A stretch of DNA of 43,638 nt from Pseudomonadota bacterium (GCA_021816925.1 JAKAWQ010000026.1:1-43638); one strand, 5' to 3'. Counted from the stretch's first letter, positions 1 through 11,494 are shown. Numbers and translations: made by a program. Notes: generated from the letters alone by a model not told the origin.

Positions 1-59
1 TGCGCGACCTGACGTTTGAACTCGACGCTGTGGGATCGGTGTTTCACCATGGCTTTCAT
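1..59 (-). CDS. Transposase N-terminus, cut by window edge
   Basis: Only the first 19 codons are in the window. The peptide starts MKAMVKHRSHSVEFKRQVA, the typical opening of small IS-encoded OrfA-type transposases whose helix-turn-helix follows this basic start. A second in-frame ATG lies at position 50. The rest of the element would extend left of the window, so completeness cannot be judged. With the IS66 fragment at the right edge, it shows that the core genes here are bracketed by mobile elements. The family call rests on a short peptide. Confidence 0.55.
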   Translation of the reverse strand, partial: MKAMVKHRSHSVEFKRQVA

Positions 60-136
60 CCTCCGAAAGCCCGGCACCACGGTCAATCCAGCGCCGCCTA
101 CTTGTCCACCCGCAAGGGCCCACTCCACCACCCCGG

Positions 137-157
137 CCCTCTCCCAAGGGGAGAGGG
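137..157. terminator. Perfect GC-rich hairpin downstream of dgdA
   Basis: A 9-bp perfect inverted repeat (CCCTCTCCC / GGGAGAGGG) with a 3-nt loop lies about 70 nt beyond the dgdA stop codon. Its position suggests the end of the minus-strand era-to-dgdA unit. No T-run follows on either strand, so it may instead be a dispersed palindrome, which this sequence resembles. Confidence 0.35.
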
Positions 158-225
158 AGGCTCGCGATGACATCGCGCGGGAAGGTGGGCCTGCCGGCAG
201 CGATCGAACGGGCGGCGAACCGGTT

Positions 226-2337
<2,112 letters not shown>

Positions 2338-2338
<1 letters not shown>

Positions 2339-3627
2339 CAACCCTCTCTCTCGAGCACCAGATGCGCGGCCCGCAAGCCGCTCCCCCAGGCCCCGCCGAG
2401 CGTCCCGGCGAGTCCCTGATGACAGGCCTCGCCGGCGAAGACGAGCCGACCTCCGGCGAGCGGCTGCGCCAGCGCCGTGCGCGCCCCGGCGTGGCCCGGC
2501 CGCGCATAGCAATAGGCGCCGCGCACCCACGGATCCGCATCCCAGTGCGTGACAAGCGCGGGCAGAGGCTCGAACAGCCGGTCCACCCGCTCCCCGAACA
2601 TCCCCCTGAGCGACGCCCGCGCGAACGCCGCAACCGCCTCGTCTCCCTCCCGAGCCAAGCTCGACGCTGCGCGCCCGCCGATCCAGCCCTGCACGTAATC
2701 CCGCCCGTACGGCCAGCACTGGAACACCATCGTCGGTTCGCCGCTCCTTTCCACCCGCCGGTCCAGAGAGCAATGCGCCGGCAGATCAAGCTTGTCTCCA
2801 TCCCGCGCCACCAGCACCACTTTCACCGCGAGCCCCATCGGCAAGGCGTCGATCGAGGCTACGACGGAAGCGGGCAGCTTCGGCTCGAAGGCGATCGTGC
2901 CCGCTGCCAGAACTCCGGTCGAGACCGTCACGATGCACCGCGCCGCGCGCAACGTACCACCCTCCGTCTCGACGGCGACGGGCGTACCGCGCGGGCCCTC
3001 CCATCGCACTCGCCGCACCGGCTTCGCCAGGCGAATCTTGAGCCCCTCGCCAAGCCGCCGCGCGACGAAGGCGCCGACTCCGCCTTCCGGCACCAGATTG
3101 CTGCCGGTCAGCACATTGGTTTTCCAATCGCGGAGGCTCATCGCATCGGCGTCCGCCGCGCAGATCACTGGCCCCTCCCAGGTCTCGACCGTCAGCGCCC
3201 AGGGATCGTCCAGCAGGCGCCGCGCCACCTCGGCGAGCGTCGCATCCGGCATGCCGGGACGCAACAACTCGTCGGCCTTCGCGGCGAAACGGTCCCACGC
3301 TGCCTGATAGTCCGCAAGCTCGGCCGCGGTTGCAGGCCGGTCGCCGACAAAGGTTTTTTCCGTCCGCATGGTGTCCGCCCGCAGCAGGACATCCCCGGCG
3401 GCCTCGGCGATCGGCACCAGCGGGTTCTGCTCCGCCGCGTGCAGCCAGACCGCACCCATGTCGAACCACGCGCCGCCGAGCGCACTCGGGTAGGTGGTCC
3501 AGGCACGCCCGCCGATGCGCTTGCTTGCCTCGAGCACGACGACCGTTCGGCCGGCCGCTTGCAACGTGCGCGCCGCCGCGAGCCCCGCCACCCCGGCCCC
3601 GACCACGACAACGTCGCATTCGCCCAT
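2338..3627 (-). CDS. FAD-dependent amine oxidase / FAD-binding oxidoreductase
   Basis: Flavin monoamine-oxidase-like protein of about 429 residues. The N-terminus is a Rossmann FAD site (VVVVGAGVAGLAAARTL, then VLEASKRIGGRAW). A substrate-domain stretch (GGAWFDMGAVWLH) follows, and the C-terminal FAD signature LVFAGEACHQGLAGTLGGAWGSGLRAA closes the fold. The family oxidises primary amines or polyamines to aldehydes plus peroxide; the substrate here cannot be read from sequence. The ATG at 3627 is preferred, although a GTG six codons upstream is in frame. It lies 33 bp after parC and overlaps the peptidase gene, so it appears to be in the same transcription unit. Confidence 0.85.
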
Positions 3628-3660
3628 CGCACCCGTCCGCTCCACGGTCGGGCCGAAGTG

Positions 3661-5877
3661 TCAGCCGAACCCGCCGCTTTTCGGGAAGCCGGAAGGCGGC
3701 AGGCGCCCCACTTGGCTGCGCGCGCCGAGCCAGGGAGTAAGGTTCATCTCTGTGCGCTGGCGCGATCCCTGCCGCCAGGAAAGTCCTTCGGCCAGCCGGA
3801 ACACTTTCACCGCGGCAATTCCGCCCTCGCGATTACGCTGGAGGATTACGCCGCTGCCACGTGCAAGCTCGGGCACCTCCACGAGCGGGAAGAGAAGGAG
3901 CTTGCCGCTCCGGCCAAGCACGGCAACGTGATCGCCCTCGGCCGGCACCAGGGCAAGCGCCTCTTCGTCCGGGCGAAGGTTGAGCACCTGGCGCCCGGTG
4001 CGTTTCTCGGCTCCCAAGTCCTCTGCCCGCACCAGGAATCCCCGCCCGCCGGTGCCAGCGACCAGATAACGCGTGCGCGCGCGCGGCAGGAACAGGGCGA
4101 CGACGTCGTCAGCGTTCCCAAGCTCGGCCAACAGCCGCACCGGCTGGCCGTCGCCGCGCCCCCGCGGCACGTCAGCGGCATGGAGCGTGTAGGCGCGGCC
4201 GTTGGTCGCGAACAGGCAAAGCCGGTCTGTCGTCTCGCAATTGACCAGGGTCTTCAGCCGATCGCCCTCCTTGAAGCGAAGCTCGCCCGGCTCCGCAACC
4301 GGCCCTTTGAGCGCGCGAATCCAGCCCTTCTCGGAAAGAATGACGGTGACCGCTTCGCGTTCGATAAGCGCCTCTGTCGAAACATCGATCGCGGCCGGCG
4401 CTGCCGCGATCCGCGTTCGTCGCGCGCCGAGGGCGCCTGTTGCAAAGCGCGCCCGCACCACCTCGATTTCGGCGGCGATGCGTTGCCAGCGCCGGTCTTC
4501 GCTTCGCAGCAACGCACCGATCTCCCGCTGCTCCTTCGCAAGCCGCCCGCGCTCTTCGCGGATCTGCATCTCCTCGAGCCGGCGCAGGCTCCTCAAGCGC
4601 ATGTTCAGGATCGCCTCTGCCTGCGTTGCGCTAAGCGAGAAGCGCCGCATCAGCATCGGCTGAGGCTCGTCTTCCTTGCGGATGATGCGGATGACTGCGT
4701 CGAGATCGAGGAAAACGGCAAGATAGCCATCGAGAATTTCGAGCCTCCGTTCGATCGCCGCAAGCCGGTGGCGCGCGCGACGCTCCAGAACCTCGTGCCG
4801 ATGGTCGAGCCAGGCGCGAAGCATATCACGGAGCCCCGTCACACGCGGTGTCCGCCCGCCGTCCAGCACGTTCATGTTGAGCGTGATGCGGTTTTCGAGC
4901 GCGCTCGCGCGGAACAGCGTCTCCATCAGCATTGCGGGCTCGATCGTGCGCGCCCTGGGCTCCAGCACCAGCCGCACGGTCTCGGTGCTTTCGTCGCGCA
5001 CGTCGGCAAGCAGCGGCAGCTTGCGGTCCGCAAGCAGTGTTGCGATCTGCTCGACCAACCGCGACTTCGGCACTTGATAGGGGATCTCGGTGACCACGAT
5101 CTGCCAGGTTCCGTGCTTGCCGCGCTCGACCCCCCAGGATGCGCGCAGTCGGAAGCTGCCGCGCCCGCTCTCGTAGGCAACGGCGATCGCTGCCGGATCC
5201 TCGGCGAGAACGCCGCCGGTCGGAAAATCGGGCCCCGGCATCAGGGCAAGAAGCTCGGCCGTGGAAGCCTTCGGGTGGCGGATCAGGCGGATCGCCGCCG
5301 CGCACACCTCGGCGGCATTGTGTGGCGGAATCGCGCTTGCCATACCGACGGCGATGCCGGCGGCGCCATTGGCGAGCAAGTTCGGAAAGGCCGCGGGCAG
5401 GACGACGGGCTCGCGCTCTTCGCCGTCGTAGGTGGGGCGGAAATCGACGGCATCTTCCTCGATTCCCTCGAGCAGGAGCTCCGCCACCGCCGTCAGCCGC
5501 GCCTCGGTGTAACGCATGGCCGCGGCATTATCGCCGTCGATATTGCCGAAATTGCCTTGCCCCTCGACCAACGGATAGCGTTGCGCAAAGTCTTGCGCCA
5601 GCCTGACCAGCGCGTCGTACACCGCAACATCGCCATGCGGGTGGAACTTGCCGATCACGTCACCCACGACACGCGCGCACTTCTTAAACCCGGCTGCGGG
5701 GTCGAGGCGGAGCTGACGCATGGCGTAGATCAGGCGCCGGTGCACGGGCTTAAGCCCGTCGCGCACGTCGGGCAAGCTGCGGGCCATGATGGTCGAGAGC
5801 GCATAGGCCAGATAACGTTCGGAAAGGGCTTCCCCGAGCGGCGCTTCTTCGATTCGTTCGTTCAGAGCGTCGGGCAT
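3661..5877 (-). CDS. parC: DNA topoisomerase IV subunit A
   Basis: Type IIA topoisomerase A subunit of 738 residues, cutting and resealing DNA to decatenate daughter chromosomes with ParE. The catalytic tyrosine is Tyr123 in [13 protein letters not shown]. The winged-helix region reads [21 protein letters not shown] and the breakage-reunion domain keeps [14 protein letters not shown]. The C-terminus has degenerate beta-propeller repeats rather than a GyrA box, and length and opening ([25 protein letters not shown]) fit alphaproteobacterial ParC rather than GyrA. The quinolone-contact segment is [10 protein letters not shown], with Val84 and Asp88 at the places of E. coli Ser80 and Glu84. The start overlaps the recO end by 16 bp. 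The order era-recO-parC supports the call. Confidence 0.95.
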   Translation of the reverse strand: MPDALNERIEEAPLGEALSERYLAYALSTIMARSLPDVRDGLKPVHRRLIYAMRQLRLDPAAGFKKCARVVGDVIGKFHPHGDVAVYDALVRLAQDFAQRYPLVEGQGNFGNIDGDNAAAMRYTEARLTAVAELLLEGIEEDAVDFRPTYDGEEREPVVLPAAFPNLLANGAAGIAVGMASAIPPHNAAEVCAAAIRLIRHPKASTAELLALMPGPDFPTGGVLAEDPAAIAVAYESGRGSFRLRASWGVERGKHGTWQIVVTEIPYQVPKSRLVEQIATLLADRKLPLLADVRDESTETVRLVLEPRARTIEPAMLMETLFRASALENRITLNMNVLDGGRTPRVTGLRDMLRAWLDHRHEVLERRARHRLAAIERRLEILDGYLAVFLDLDAVIRIIRKEDEPQPMLMRRFSLSATQAEAILNMRLRSLRRLEEMQIREERGRLAKEQREIGALLRSEDRRWQRIAAEIEVVRARFATGALGARRTRIAAAPAAIDVSTEALIEREAVTVILSEKGWIRALKGPVAEPGELRFKEGDRLKTLVNCETTDRLCLFATNGRAYTLHAADVPRGRGDGQPVRLLAELGNADDVVALFLPRARTRYLVAGTGGRGFLVRAEDLGAEKRTGRQVLNLRPDEEALALVPAEGDHVAVLGRSGKLLLFPLVEVPELARGSGVILQRNREGGIAAVKVFRLAEGLSWRQGSRQRTEMNLTPWLGARSQVGRLPPSGFPKSGGFG

Positions 5878-6614
5878 GGCTGCTCCGTTGCGACGGACAT
5901 CGCCGCCACGCGGTCATAAAGAAGAAGGCGTGCCTGCGGAAGCGGCCGGTGGCGCAGGCCGAAGACGTTGCGGGCGAGGAAATGCCCGCTGAGAAGGAGT
6001 CCGTCGCGCCAAGCCGCCGGATCCGAGTCGGCGGGGCCGAGAAGAAAGGTGGGCAACTTGAGAAGCCGCTCGCGCCAAGGCCCTGCCGCAGTCTCGCTCA
6101 CCGCCCGACCGGTGCGCGGCGAGACGAAGGCAAGGTGCTCGTTGCTGCCCGTGGCGGCGCAGCGGGACAGGTCGAGCCCGTATCCCAGCGCCGCAAGCAG
6201 CCCAATCTCCCAGCGCACGAGATCGGCGAGGACCGCCGGCCCCTCGGCCAGATGCCGGATCACGTCGAAGAGGCCGGCGAAGACCTGAGGATGCGGCTCA
6301 CGCTCGGGCAGTGCTCCCTCGGCCACGGCAAGCGCTGCATCCAGCATTGCGAGCTGTAGCCCGTCGGCCATCGCCAGTGCGGCGGTCGGATGAATCATCT
6401 CCGCCGAAAAGCTGCCGAGCTGTTCGGCAAGACGCGCAACCCAGCGCACGGATAGCACGTTCCCGCGCTGCCAGAGCGCCGCCCCGCGCCGCCCGGAGCC
6501 GCCACGAGCCAGCCCCCGGTAAGTTCCCTCAGCGGCGCTGAATACGGTTGCGAGTGCGTCGCCCTCGCCGAACGGGCGCGTTTCCAGCACGATCACGGGT
6601 GCCGACCACTCCAT
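5862..6614 (-). CDS. recO: DNA repair protein RecO
   Basis: RecO of 250 residues, mediator that helps load RecA on SSB-covered single-stranded DNA in the RecFOR pathway. The N-terminus ([27 protein letters not shown]) is the OB-fold opening seen in alphaproteobacterial RecO. The helical C-terminal part contains [20 protein letters not shown]. Only one cysteine lies in that segment, so a four-cysteine zinc site is not evident. It starts 18 bp downstream of the era stop and its end overlaps parC, so the three genes are probably co-transcribed. Confidence 0.93.
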   Translation of the reverse strand: MEWSAPVIVLETRPFGEGDALATVFSAAEGTYRGLARGGSGRRGAALWQRGNVLSVRWVARLAEQLGSFSAEMIHPTAALAMADGLQLAMLDAALAVAEGALPEREPHPQVFAGLFDVIRHLAEGPAVLADLVRWEIGLLAALGYGLDLSRCAATGSNEHLAFVSPRTGRAVSETAAGPWRERLLKLPTFLLGPADSDPAAWRDGLLLSGHFLARNVFGLRHRPLPQARLLLYDRVAAMSVATEQPCPTL

Positions 6615-6632
6615 CGCACGGATCCGCTCCCC

Positions 6633-7541
6633 TCAGCCAGGATCCTCAAGGCCGAGCGTGGCAATTCGCCGGGGATCCTCGTCCCAACCTGCGCCCACCT
6701 CAACGCGAAGCACAAGATGCACCGTCCGGCCGAGCGCTTCGGCAAGAACGCCGCGCGCGCGCGTACCGATCGTTCGGATGCGCCGCCCGGCGGCACCGAT
6801 CAGGATCGCCTTCTGGCTCGGCCGTGCAACCGTGATCGAGGCGCCGATGCGGACGGAGCCGTCCTTTCGTTCTTCCCACTGATCGGTCTCGACGGTCGCA
6901 TCATACGGCACTTCATCGCCACTCTGCAGAAACACTTGCTCCCGAACGATCTCAGCAGCCAGCCAACGCTCGGAAAGATCGCTGATCTGGTCCGGCGGAT
7001 AAAGATGTGGGCCCTCCGGCATCGCGCGTGCAAGGCTGACGCGGAGGTCGGCTACGCCATCGCCCGTTTTCGCACTCAGCATGAAGGTCTTAACGAATGG
7101 CGCGGCGGCGTTGAAGCTCGCGGCCAGCGGCAGCAGCAGCGGCCTCGGCAGGAGATCGATCTTGTTGAGTACGAGCCAGAGCGGTTTGTCAAACGTTGCA
7201 TGGCGCTCGAAGATGCTGTGGATCACCGCGCCGGTGCCGGCTTTGGCATCCACGATGAGAAGGACCACATCTGCCTCGGCCGCACCCCGCCAGGCGGTGG
7301 CCACCATTGCCCGATCGAGCATCCGGCGAGGGACGAAGATGCCCGGCAGGTCCATCACCACGATTTCGGTTTCATCGCCTTCCGCCGTGCTCTCTACGAC
7401 CACGCCGCGGATCCGCAGCCGCGTCGTCTGTGCCTTGGGCGTGACGATCGAAAGCCGTGCCCCCGTAAGCCGATTGAAGAGGGTCGATTTGCCGGCGTTT
7501 GGCGCGCCAACCAGGGCGGCAAGGCCAGAGCGGACGGGCAT
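6633..7541 (-). CDS. era: GTPase Era
   Basis: Ras-like GTPase with a C-terminal KH domain that binds 16S rRNA 3' end and assists 30S maturation. G1 is GAPNAGKST, G2/switch I follows in KAQTTR, G3 is DLPGIF, G4 is NKID, and G5 is SAK. The KH domain includes SQKAILIGAAGRRIRTIG. The ATG at 7541 places SGLAALVGAPNAGKST where Era usually has it; an ATG 14 codons upstream (7583) is also in frame and neither has a strong ribosome site. In many Alphaproteobacteria rnc precedes era; here an unrelated secreted-protein gene lies upstream instead. Confidence 0.95.
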   Translation of the reverse strand: MPVRSGLAALVGAPNAGKSTLFNRLTGARLSIVTPKAQTTRLRIRGVVVESTAEGDETEIVVMDLPGIFVPRRMLDRAMVATAWRGAAEADVVLLIVDAKAGTGAVIHSIFERHATFDKPLWLVLNKIDLLPRPLLLPLAASFNAAAPFVKTFMLSAKTGDGVADLRVSLARAMPEGPHLYPPDQISDLSERWLAAEIVREQVFLQSGDEVPYDATVETDQWEERKDGSVRIGASITVARPSQKAILIGAAGRRIRTIGTRARGVLAEALGRTVHLVLRVEVGAGWDEDPRRIATLGLEDPG

Positions 7542-7686
7542 CAGTGTCCGGTCACGGAGAAGTGCGCGCTGCCGACCGAGCATGCTTCGTCTCGTGGATC
7601 GGCCACCGGGTCAAAGTGCAGATCGCAACGTTCAATCCGGAGTCCCGAAGACAGCGGGCGCTCAATGTGCGGTCGCGCTCTGGCGC

Positions 7687-8667
7687 TCAGTGCCCGGCCA
7701 CGTACGCCGCGATCAGGCCCGTGAGCGTGTTCGCTGCCGTGTCCGGAAGCATTTGCCGCGGTCTCTTGGTCCAGGTCTGGAAGACGGCCATCGCGGGCAC
7801 GATGCCAAGACGCCGTTCGATCAGCCTGATGTGGTTCTTCGCGTCCGCCACCCACGCTGCACTGGTCGGATCGGCAGGGGTTCCATTATAGATGATCCCA
7901 AGCGGAATGCCATTGCGACGAATGACCGGAACGGCCGCCTCGAACTGGCTGATCGCGTTGGGCCGGAGCCAGACGATGTCGGCATGCACGAACGCGAGCG
8001 GCTGGCCGGTCGCTGCCTGGAAGGCGCTGAACCAGTGCTGCAGAAGAGATGCCCAGGCTCCCGCGCTGATGAACGGGATTCCGAATGGCTCGGTGTCCCC
8101 GACCTGCACCGACGGGAATATGCGTCTGGCCGCTGCGATCTTGCGTGCCGCGTCGGCGGCGATCGTAGCGATCGGGGCGTGGCAGGCGACCCGCTGGTCG
8201 TGCGGGGTGAAGAGATGTCCATAGAACAGCGGCTCGTCCATCGAGATGTAGGCAAGCTGCCCACCGAGGCGTTTGATTCGTGCCGCATCATTTGCCATAT
8301 CCCGTGGCGGCCCGTAGCTTTCGATGCCGCGGCCGCAGCCGCGCGGCGCTATGTTTGGAACGCCCTGCATGGCCAGTGCAATGCCGCGGCGCCTGAGACC
8401 TGCAATCACGAGGGAAAGTTGCTGCGCACTGGCCCGCTCCACGAATTGCTTTGCAATCTGGAATACCTGAACGTGACGCGCAGCGGTGCGCCAGGGCGCG
8501 CCGGGAGGGAACAGCTCCATGTAATCGTTCCTTCCCCAGCCGAGCGCCGCACGCCTAAACGGTTCCGTTGCTGCCATCCAGATCTGGGGCAGCGGTTCGG
8601 CCGCAACCGCTCGCCCCAGTCCGGCGACGAGCGAAAAGCCGACCAGAAGCAATCCGAGCAGCGCCAT
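7687..8667 (-). CDS. Secreted protein of unknown function, possibly glycosidase-like
   Basis: About 326 residues beginning with a hydrophobic export segment (MALLGLLLVGFSLVAGLGRAVAA, likely cleaved after AVAA). The mature part has features reminiscent of a TIM-barrel glycosidase: LSLVIAGLRRRGIALAMQG early, LAYISMDEPLFYGH in the middle, FVHADIVWLRP and IPLGIIYNGTP later. The MDEP acidic pair could be catalytic, but I do not recognise the family. The start is uncertain: ATG at 8667 lacks a basic n-region, while in-frame GTG codons around 8745 would add basic residues (RRGSR) before the hydrophobic stretch. It follows the sulfotransferase gene closely on the same strand, hinting at a shared role in surface glycan metabolism. 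Confidence 0.6.
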   Translation of the reverse strand: MALLGLLLVGFSLVAGLGRAVAAEPLPQIWMAATEPFRRAALGWGRNDYMELFPPGAPWRTAARHVQVFQIAKQFVERASAQQLSLVIAGLRRRGIALAMQGVPNIAPRGCGRGIESYGPPRDMANDAARIKRLGGQLAYISMDEPLFYGHLFTPHDQRVACHAPIATIAADAARKIAAARRIFPSVQVGDTEPFGIPFISAGAWASLLQHWFSAFQAATGQPLAFVHADIVWLRPNAISQFEAAVPVIRRNGIPLGIIYNGTPADPTSAAWVADAKNHIRLIERRLGIVPAMAVFQTWTKRPRQMLPDTAANTLTGLIAAYVAGH

Positions 8668-8755
8668 TCCTAACCGCGAGCCACGGCGCTGCCCGACGGT
8701 CCCTCGCCCGCCGACGGCCCGCACGGCCGGGGCTACCTGCGGCACTGCCCGCTCA

Positions 8756-9655
8756 TCAGAGCGGGTAGCCGAAGCGCCGCATCGTCGGCCCGCACAAGCG
8801 CTCGAAGATCTCTTTTCCATGCTCGCTCCAATCCACGTCCGAAAGGGTCATCCGGTTTTGCCAGGAATGTGTCGAGCTTCGATCGAATTCGGTTGCTCGG
8901 AAGAAGTCGGCAAGCTCACCGGTCTTTTCCGGCTGAGCGAGATAGGCGGCGATCCGTTCGGCGACCTCAGCGGGGCGATTGGCAATATCGAACTGGTCCA
9001 CGACCAGGATATCCGGAAACCTCTCAACCGTTTGGTGCAGCGCACCCATCGACCCGGCCCAGGCGCGGCAGGTCTCCTCGAAGTCGGTCGAGAATTTCGC
9101 GCCAAACGATCGCACCACTTCTACACCCGTCCGCTTGGTCGCGATGATTTTTGACGCTGGAAAGGCTTCCCGGATCAAGGGCGCCGCCAGAATTGCCTCC
9201 GCGCCGGGCGTCTTGTCCAGCCACGCGCCCGAGGGGAATTGCGCAACATAGAAGGAACGAATGAAGGCGATCATGTGGGCACGGAACTGCCGCGTGTCCA
9301 ACCGATACGCGAGCACTCGCTTGTTCTTGACGTCCTTGGCGACCAAATTCTCCTTATATCTGTAGAATTCGTGGATCATTCGCGCGAAAATCGGGAAGAC
9401 ATGGCTCTCACCCGGTCCGCTCAGCCGGAACACGCGGTGCAGCGCAAGATACAGAATCGAGGTGCCGGAACGAGCCGATCCTACAACGAAGACCTTGAGC
9501 CCGTCAGGTAACCGGTCGTCACCTGCAAGAGCGCGGTCATCATCAACGAGAGACACCTGGGCCAATGGAATAAGGTACCTCCGGGCAACTTCGCCAGCCG
9601 ACCGGCCGATAACTGCCTGTCCAGGAAACAGGCTGCCCGCGTTGCCGACCGGCAC
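8756..9655 (-). CDS. Sulfotransferase family protein
   Basis: About 299 residues. The PAPS 5'-phosphate loop is FVVGSARSGTSILYLAL near residue 55, and the 3'-phosphate region is IIATKRTGVEVVRSF. WLDKTPGAEAIL is typical of bacterial sulfotransferases that modify glycans or lipids. The start given is GTG (MPVGNAG); ribosome-site evidence is weak. It is upstream of the secreted protein gene on the same strand. Base composition is slightly less GC-rich than the neighbours, which could reflect acquisition. Acceptor substrate unknown. Confidence 0.8.
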   Translation of the reverse strand: MPVGNAGSLFPGQAVIGRSAGEVARRYLIPLAQVSLVDDDRALAGDDRLPDGLKVFVVGSARSGTSILYLALHRVFRLSGPGESHVFPIFARMIHEFYRYKENLVAKDVKNKRVLAYRLDTRQFRAHMIAFIRSFYVAQFPSGAWLDKTPGAEAILAAPLIREAFPASKIIATKRTGVEVVRSFGAKFSTDFEETCRAWAGSMGALHQTVERFPDILVVDQFDIANRPAEVAERIAAYLAQPEKTGELADFFRATEFDRSSTHSWQNRMTLSDVDWSEHGKEIFERLCGPTMRRFGYPL

Positions 9656-9962
9656 ACACGTTCACACGTCCTCGTCTTTCGAACAGCCATATTAGCCAAT
9701 CATGAGCAGACGCTGGCTGTCAAGTTGCGCCAAGCGACACGGTTCGCCGGACAGCCCTCTTCATTGCGATCTTGTGCCGCAGGCCTCGTCCGTGACTGCA
9801 GCGGCCGCTCATGTCTATTCCCGTGGGCACGCCACCGCAACGGGAGAGCAGATCGGGAGCGCGGCTCACACCAAAGGATCAGGCGCGGATGCGATGGTCA
9901 GTTGATCTATGGGAAGCGGGGGGAGATACGGATTGTCCTTGCCGTGCACGGGCTGAGCGGAG

Positions 9963-10172
9963 ATGCCGGTGTACCATCTGTGGGCGCCGGGCCAGCGGCA
10001 GACCATGCCCCGGATGCGTGAGGCATCGCTGCGGCGGCGGCGGCAGGGAGAGTCGGCGGAATTGCTCTCCAGTGAACTCGGCACGCCGATCTATCGCCCG
10101 GAGCAGTGCCCGGAGGGCGCCCAGGCCGCGATTGACGCGGCGCTGAGAGAACGGGGAACCGGCGGCGAATGA
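9963..10172 (+). CDS. Possible small hypothetical protein
   Basis: Open frame of 69 codons (MPVYHLWAPGQRQTMPRMRE...) with strongly GC-biased third codon positions like the real genes here. It ends with an ATGA overlap into the next frame, which would couple their translation. No domain is recognised. A GGAG-like sequence lies directly before the ATG. It may be a real small gene, or a remnant of a longer one. Confidence 0.3.
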   Translation: MPVYHLWAPGQRQTMPRMREASLRRRRQGESAELLSSELGTPIYRPEQCPEGAQAAIDAALRERGTGGE

Positions 10173-10552
10173 GGGAGATCGCCGGCGCCGCGCGGCGGGT
10201 CGGTGCGCGATCGGTGGAAGTCGAATGGGTGCGCCCGGATGTGTCCCAGCAGTTTGGCCAACCGAAGGTCATGGTCGGCCCGCACGGCCTTGCCTGCGGC
10301 CGGGCGCCGCCACGGCATCAAGCGGACCTGTGCGGCATTCGGCGGGTGGCGCTCGTCCTTCCGTGCGCGGCGATCGAGGCCGACGAACCGGTGCCTGCGG
10401 CTTTGCCGGCATGCCATCCGCATGAGCCGCACGCGCGTGCCGCGGCCGATTGGGTGAGAGCGGCCTGCTCTTACCCCATCGCAGGCCGAAGACCCAACCC
10501 CATGAGCATGCCGGACGCGTCACCGCCGAGGCACCCAACCTCCTGCGGGTGA
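10169..10552 (+). CDS. Possible hypothetical protein
   Basis: Open frame of 127 codons overlapping the preceding small frame by four bases. The first two-thirds has coding-like third-position GC and plausible protein text (VEVEWVRPDVSQQFGQPKVMVG). The last third is proline- and histidine-rich and looks unlike coding. No family recognised. The minus strand is also open over part of it, so this is a weak call. Confidence 0.25.
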   Translation: MREIAGAARRVGARSVEVEWVRPDVSQQFGQPKVMVGPHGLACGRAPPRHQADLCGIRRVALVLPCAAIEADEPVPAALPACHPHEPHARAAADWVRAACSYPIAGRRPNPMSMPDASPPRHPTSCG

Positions 10553-11045
10553 CCGATGCGATCCAAACCCCTACCGTTCTTCACGGCCCGCTCTGGCTAT
10601 TCGACGTCGTCGAGCATCGAGACGCCGAAGCGCTCGGCTGAACCGTCGCCGAACCTGACCTCCTTCCAGGACATGACCCCGGGGTGATTGGTTGGTCGGC
10701 GACCCCGACACCGATGGCGCCGCAGCGCGGTTCTCCCGAATCCTCGGGAAGCGGATCCACCATGGCCGTGTTGACCGGACCGTCGACCAGGCCCGCACCA
10801 CGGTACTCGACTGCAATTCAGCATCTCCGATGCGGGCGCACCTTTCGGCCTGGCACATCCGATGCCCCGGGAATGGCGCTTCCGAAAGGCTTAACCTTTT
10901 GGCAAGCCATTTCGTGATTTCCTGCGAGGGACGAGGTCCGGGGCCCTCTGCGCACCGACCTTTCGGAGAAAATTCCGGGTGTTCGTCGAACAGCCTCTCA
11001 CACGCCGCCGGCCGCCGTGCCGCGCGGATGGAAACAGGAACCGGA

Positions 11046-11219
11046 ATGATGATCGAATACTTCAAGACGTGGCTCGCGCTGAAGACCGATGCGCGCGCGG
11101 TGACCGCGCTCGAATACGGGATGATCGCCGCGCTGATTGCAGCGGTGATCGTCGGCACTGTGGCAACGCTCGGCACCCAGCTCGAGGCTGCATTCACCAC
11201 GGTCAGCACCCATCTCTGA
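11046..11219 (+). CDS. flp: Flp/Fap-type Tad pilin, copy 1
   Basis: Pilin of 57 residues forming the main subunit of the Tad pilus. A short basic leader is followed by RAVTALEYGMIAALIAAVIVGTVA, the Flp processing motif (Glu-Tyr) and hydrophobic helix. The usual Gly before the cleavage site is Ala here. The start is the first of two adjacent ATGs, with AGGAACCGG just upstream. It differs from copy 2 at six residues (K7R, V36I, A48T, T52N, T55A, H56G), four of them in the last ten residues, which are probably exposed on the fibre. Both reading frames are intact. It is followed by a truncated peptidase gene, so its expression depends on its own duplicated upstream region. Confidence 0.92.
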   Translation: MMIEYFKTWLALKTDARAVTALEYGMIAALIAAVIVGTVATLGTQLEAAFTTVSTHL

Positions 11220-11234
11220 TCGGCCGGTCCGGCA

Positions 11235-11249
11235 GGCCGGCCTCCGGCC
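11235..11249 (+). other. GC hairpin after pilin copy 1
   Basis: GGCCGG-CCT-CCGGCC hairpin 15 nt after the pilin stop, within a larger GC-rich inverted repeat. It lies in the roughly 110-bp gap between pilin and peptidase genes. It could stabilise a short pilin transcript or attenuate read-through, giving more pilin than assembly proteins. No T-run follows. Role inferred. Confidence 0.35.
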
Positions 11250-11331
11250 GCGGTTCGGCACGCGCTCCCGCGCGCGTCCTACCGCGCCGGTCCGGCGTGT
11301 CGGTCCTGGCGGTCTTCCCAAAACGGGTGGC

Positions 11332-11435
11332 ATGATGCCGGAGCCCTGGTCGCAGTTCGCCACGACGCTGTTGCTGGCCGCAAGCGTTACGGTTCTTCTT
11401 GCAGCGGTCGCGACCGATATCGCATTTCGTCGCCT
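11332..11435 (+). pseudogene. Truncated prepilin peptidase gene (copy 1)
   Basis: The first 35 codons (MMPEPWSQFATTLLLAASVTVLLAAVATDIAFRR) match the intact cpaA at 12253 with one amino-acid change, V to I. After RR the frame enters unrelated sequence and soon the IS3-type remnant. It retains the first catalytic Asp but lacks the GGGD motif and all later helices, so it cannot be functional. Confidence 0.85.
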
Positions 11436-11494
11436 TAATTTGAAGTTGACCAGGTGCCGTGGACATCGGAACCTTTGCGCTCGAGGAGCCCACA

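Larger units (their letters stand above)
9656..10820. other. Gene-poor stretch between sulfotransferase and Tad locus
   Basis: About 1.2 kb with no recognisable gene. Apart from two weak overlapping open frames listed separately, the frames on both strands are short, mutually overlapping and rich in arginine and proline, as expected of non-coding GC-rich DNA. It ends where the duplicated pilin region begins. I see no rRNA, tRNA or clear insertion-sequence ends. It may be decayed coding sequence. Confidence 0.5.
10821..11435 (+). repeat. Tandem duplication, copy 1 (pilin unit)
   Basis: This 615-bp segment recurs at 11742-12356 with a constant 921-bp offset and no indels that I can see, differing by scattered substitutions. 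The unit holds about 225 bp of upstream sequence, the whole flp pilin gene, the intergenic hairpin and the first 35 codons of the prepilin peptidase gene. Copy 1 stops where its peptidase frame runs into foreign sequence with an IS3-type remnant. The first 8 bp match, then 7 bp differ, then identity resumes, so the left boundary is uncertain by about 15 bp. Confidence 0.85.

Noticed and set aside
2362-5919. Very long plus-strand open frame (1185 codons) opposite the amine oxidase and parC genes
   Set aside because: It is antisense to two well-recognised genes, its translation has no family character, and long shadow frames are common in GC-rich DNA.
10887-10925. TTGGCAAGCC region upstream of flp as a sigma-54 promoter
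   Set aside because: The GG is present but the GC element at the required 10-bp spacing is not (CG instead), so the match fails.
10571-11209. Minus-strand frame over the first pilin, repeated at 11435-12121 over the second
   Set aside because: It appears twice only because the pilin unit is duplicated; it is the antisense of flp and its upstream region, with low-complexity Ser/Ala/Val content.
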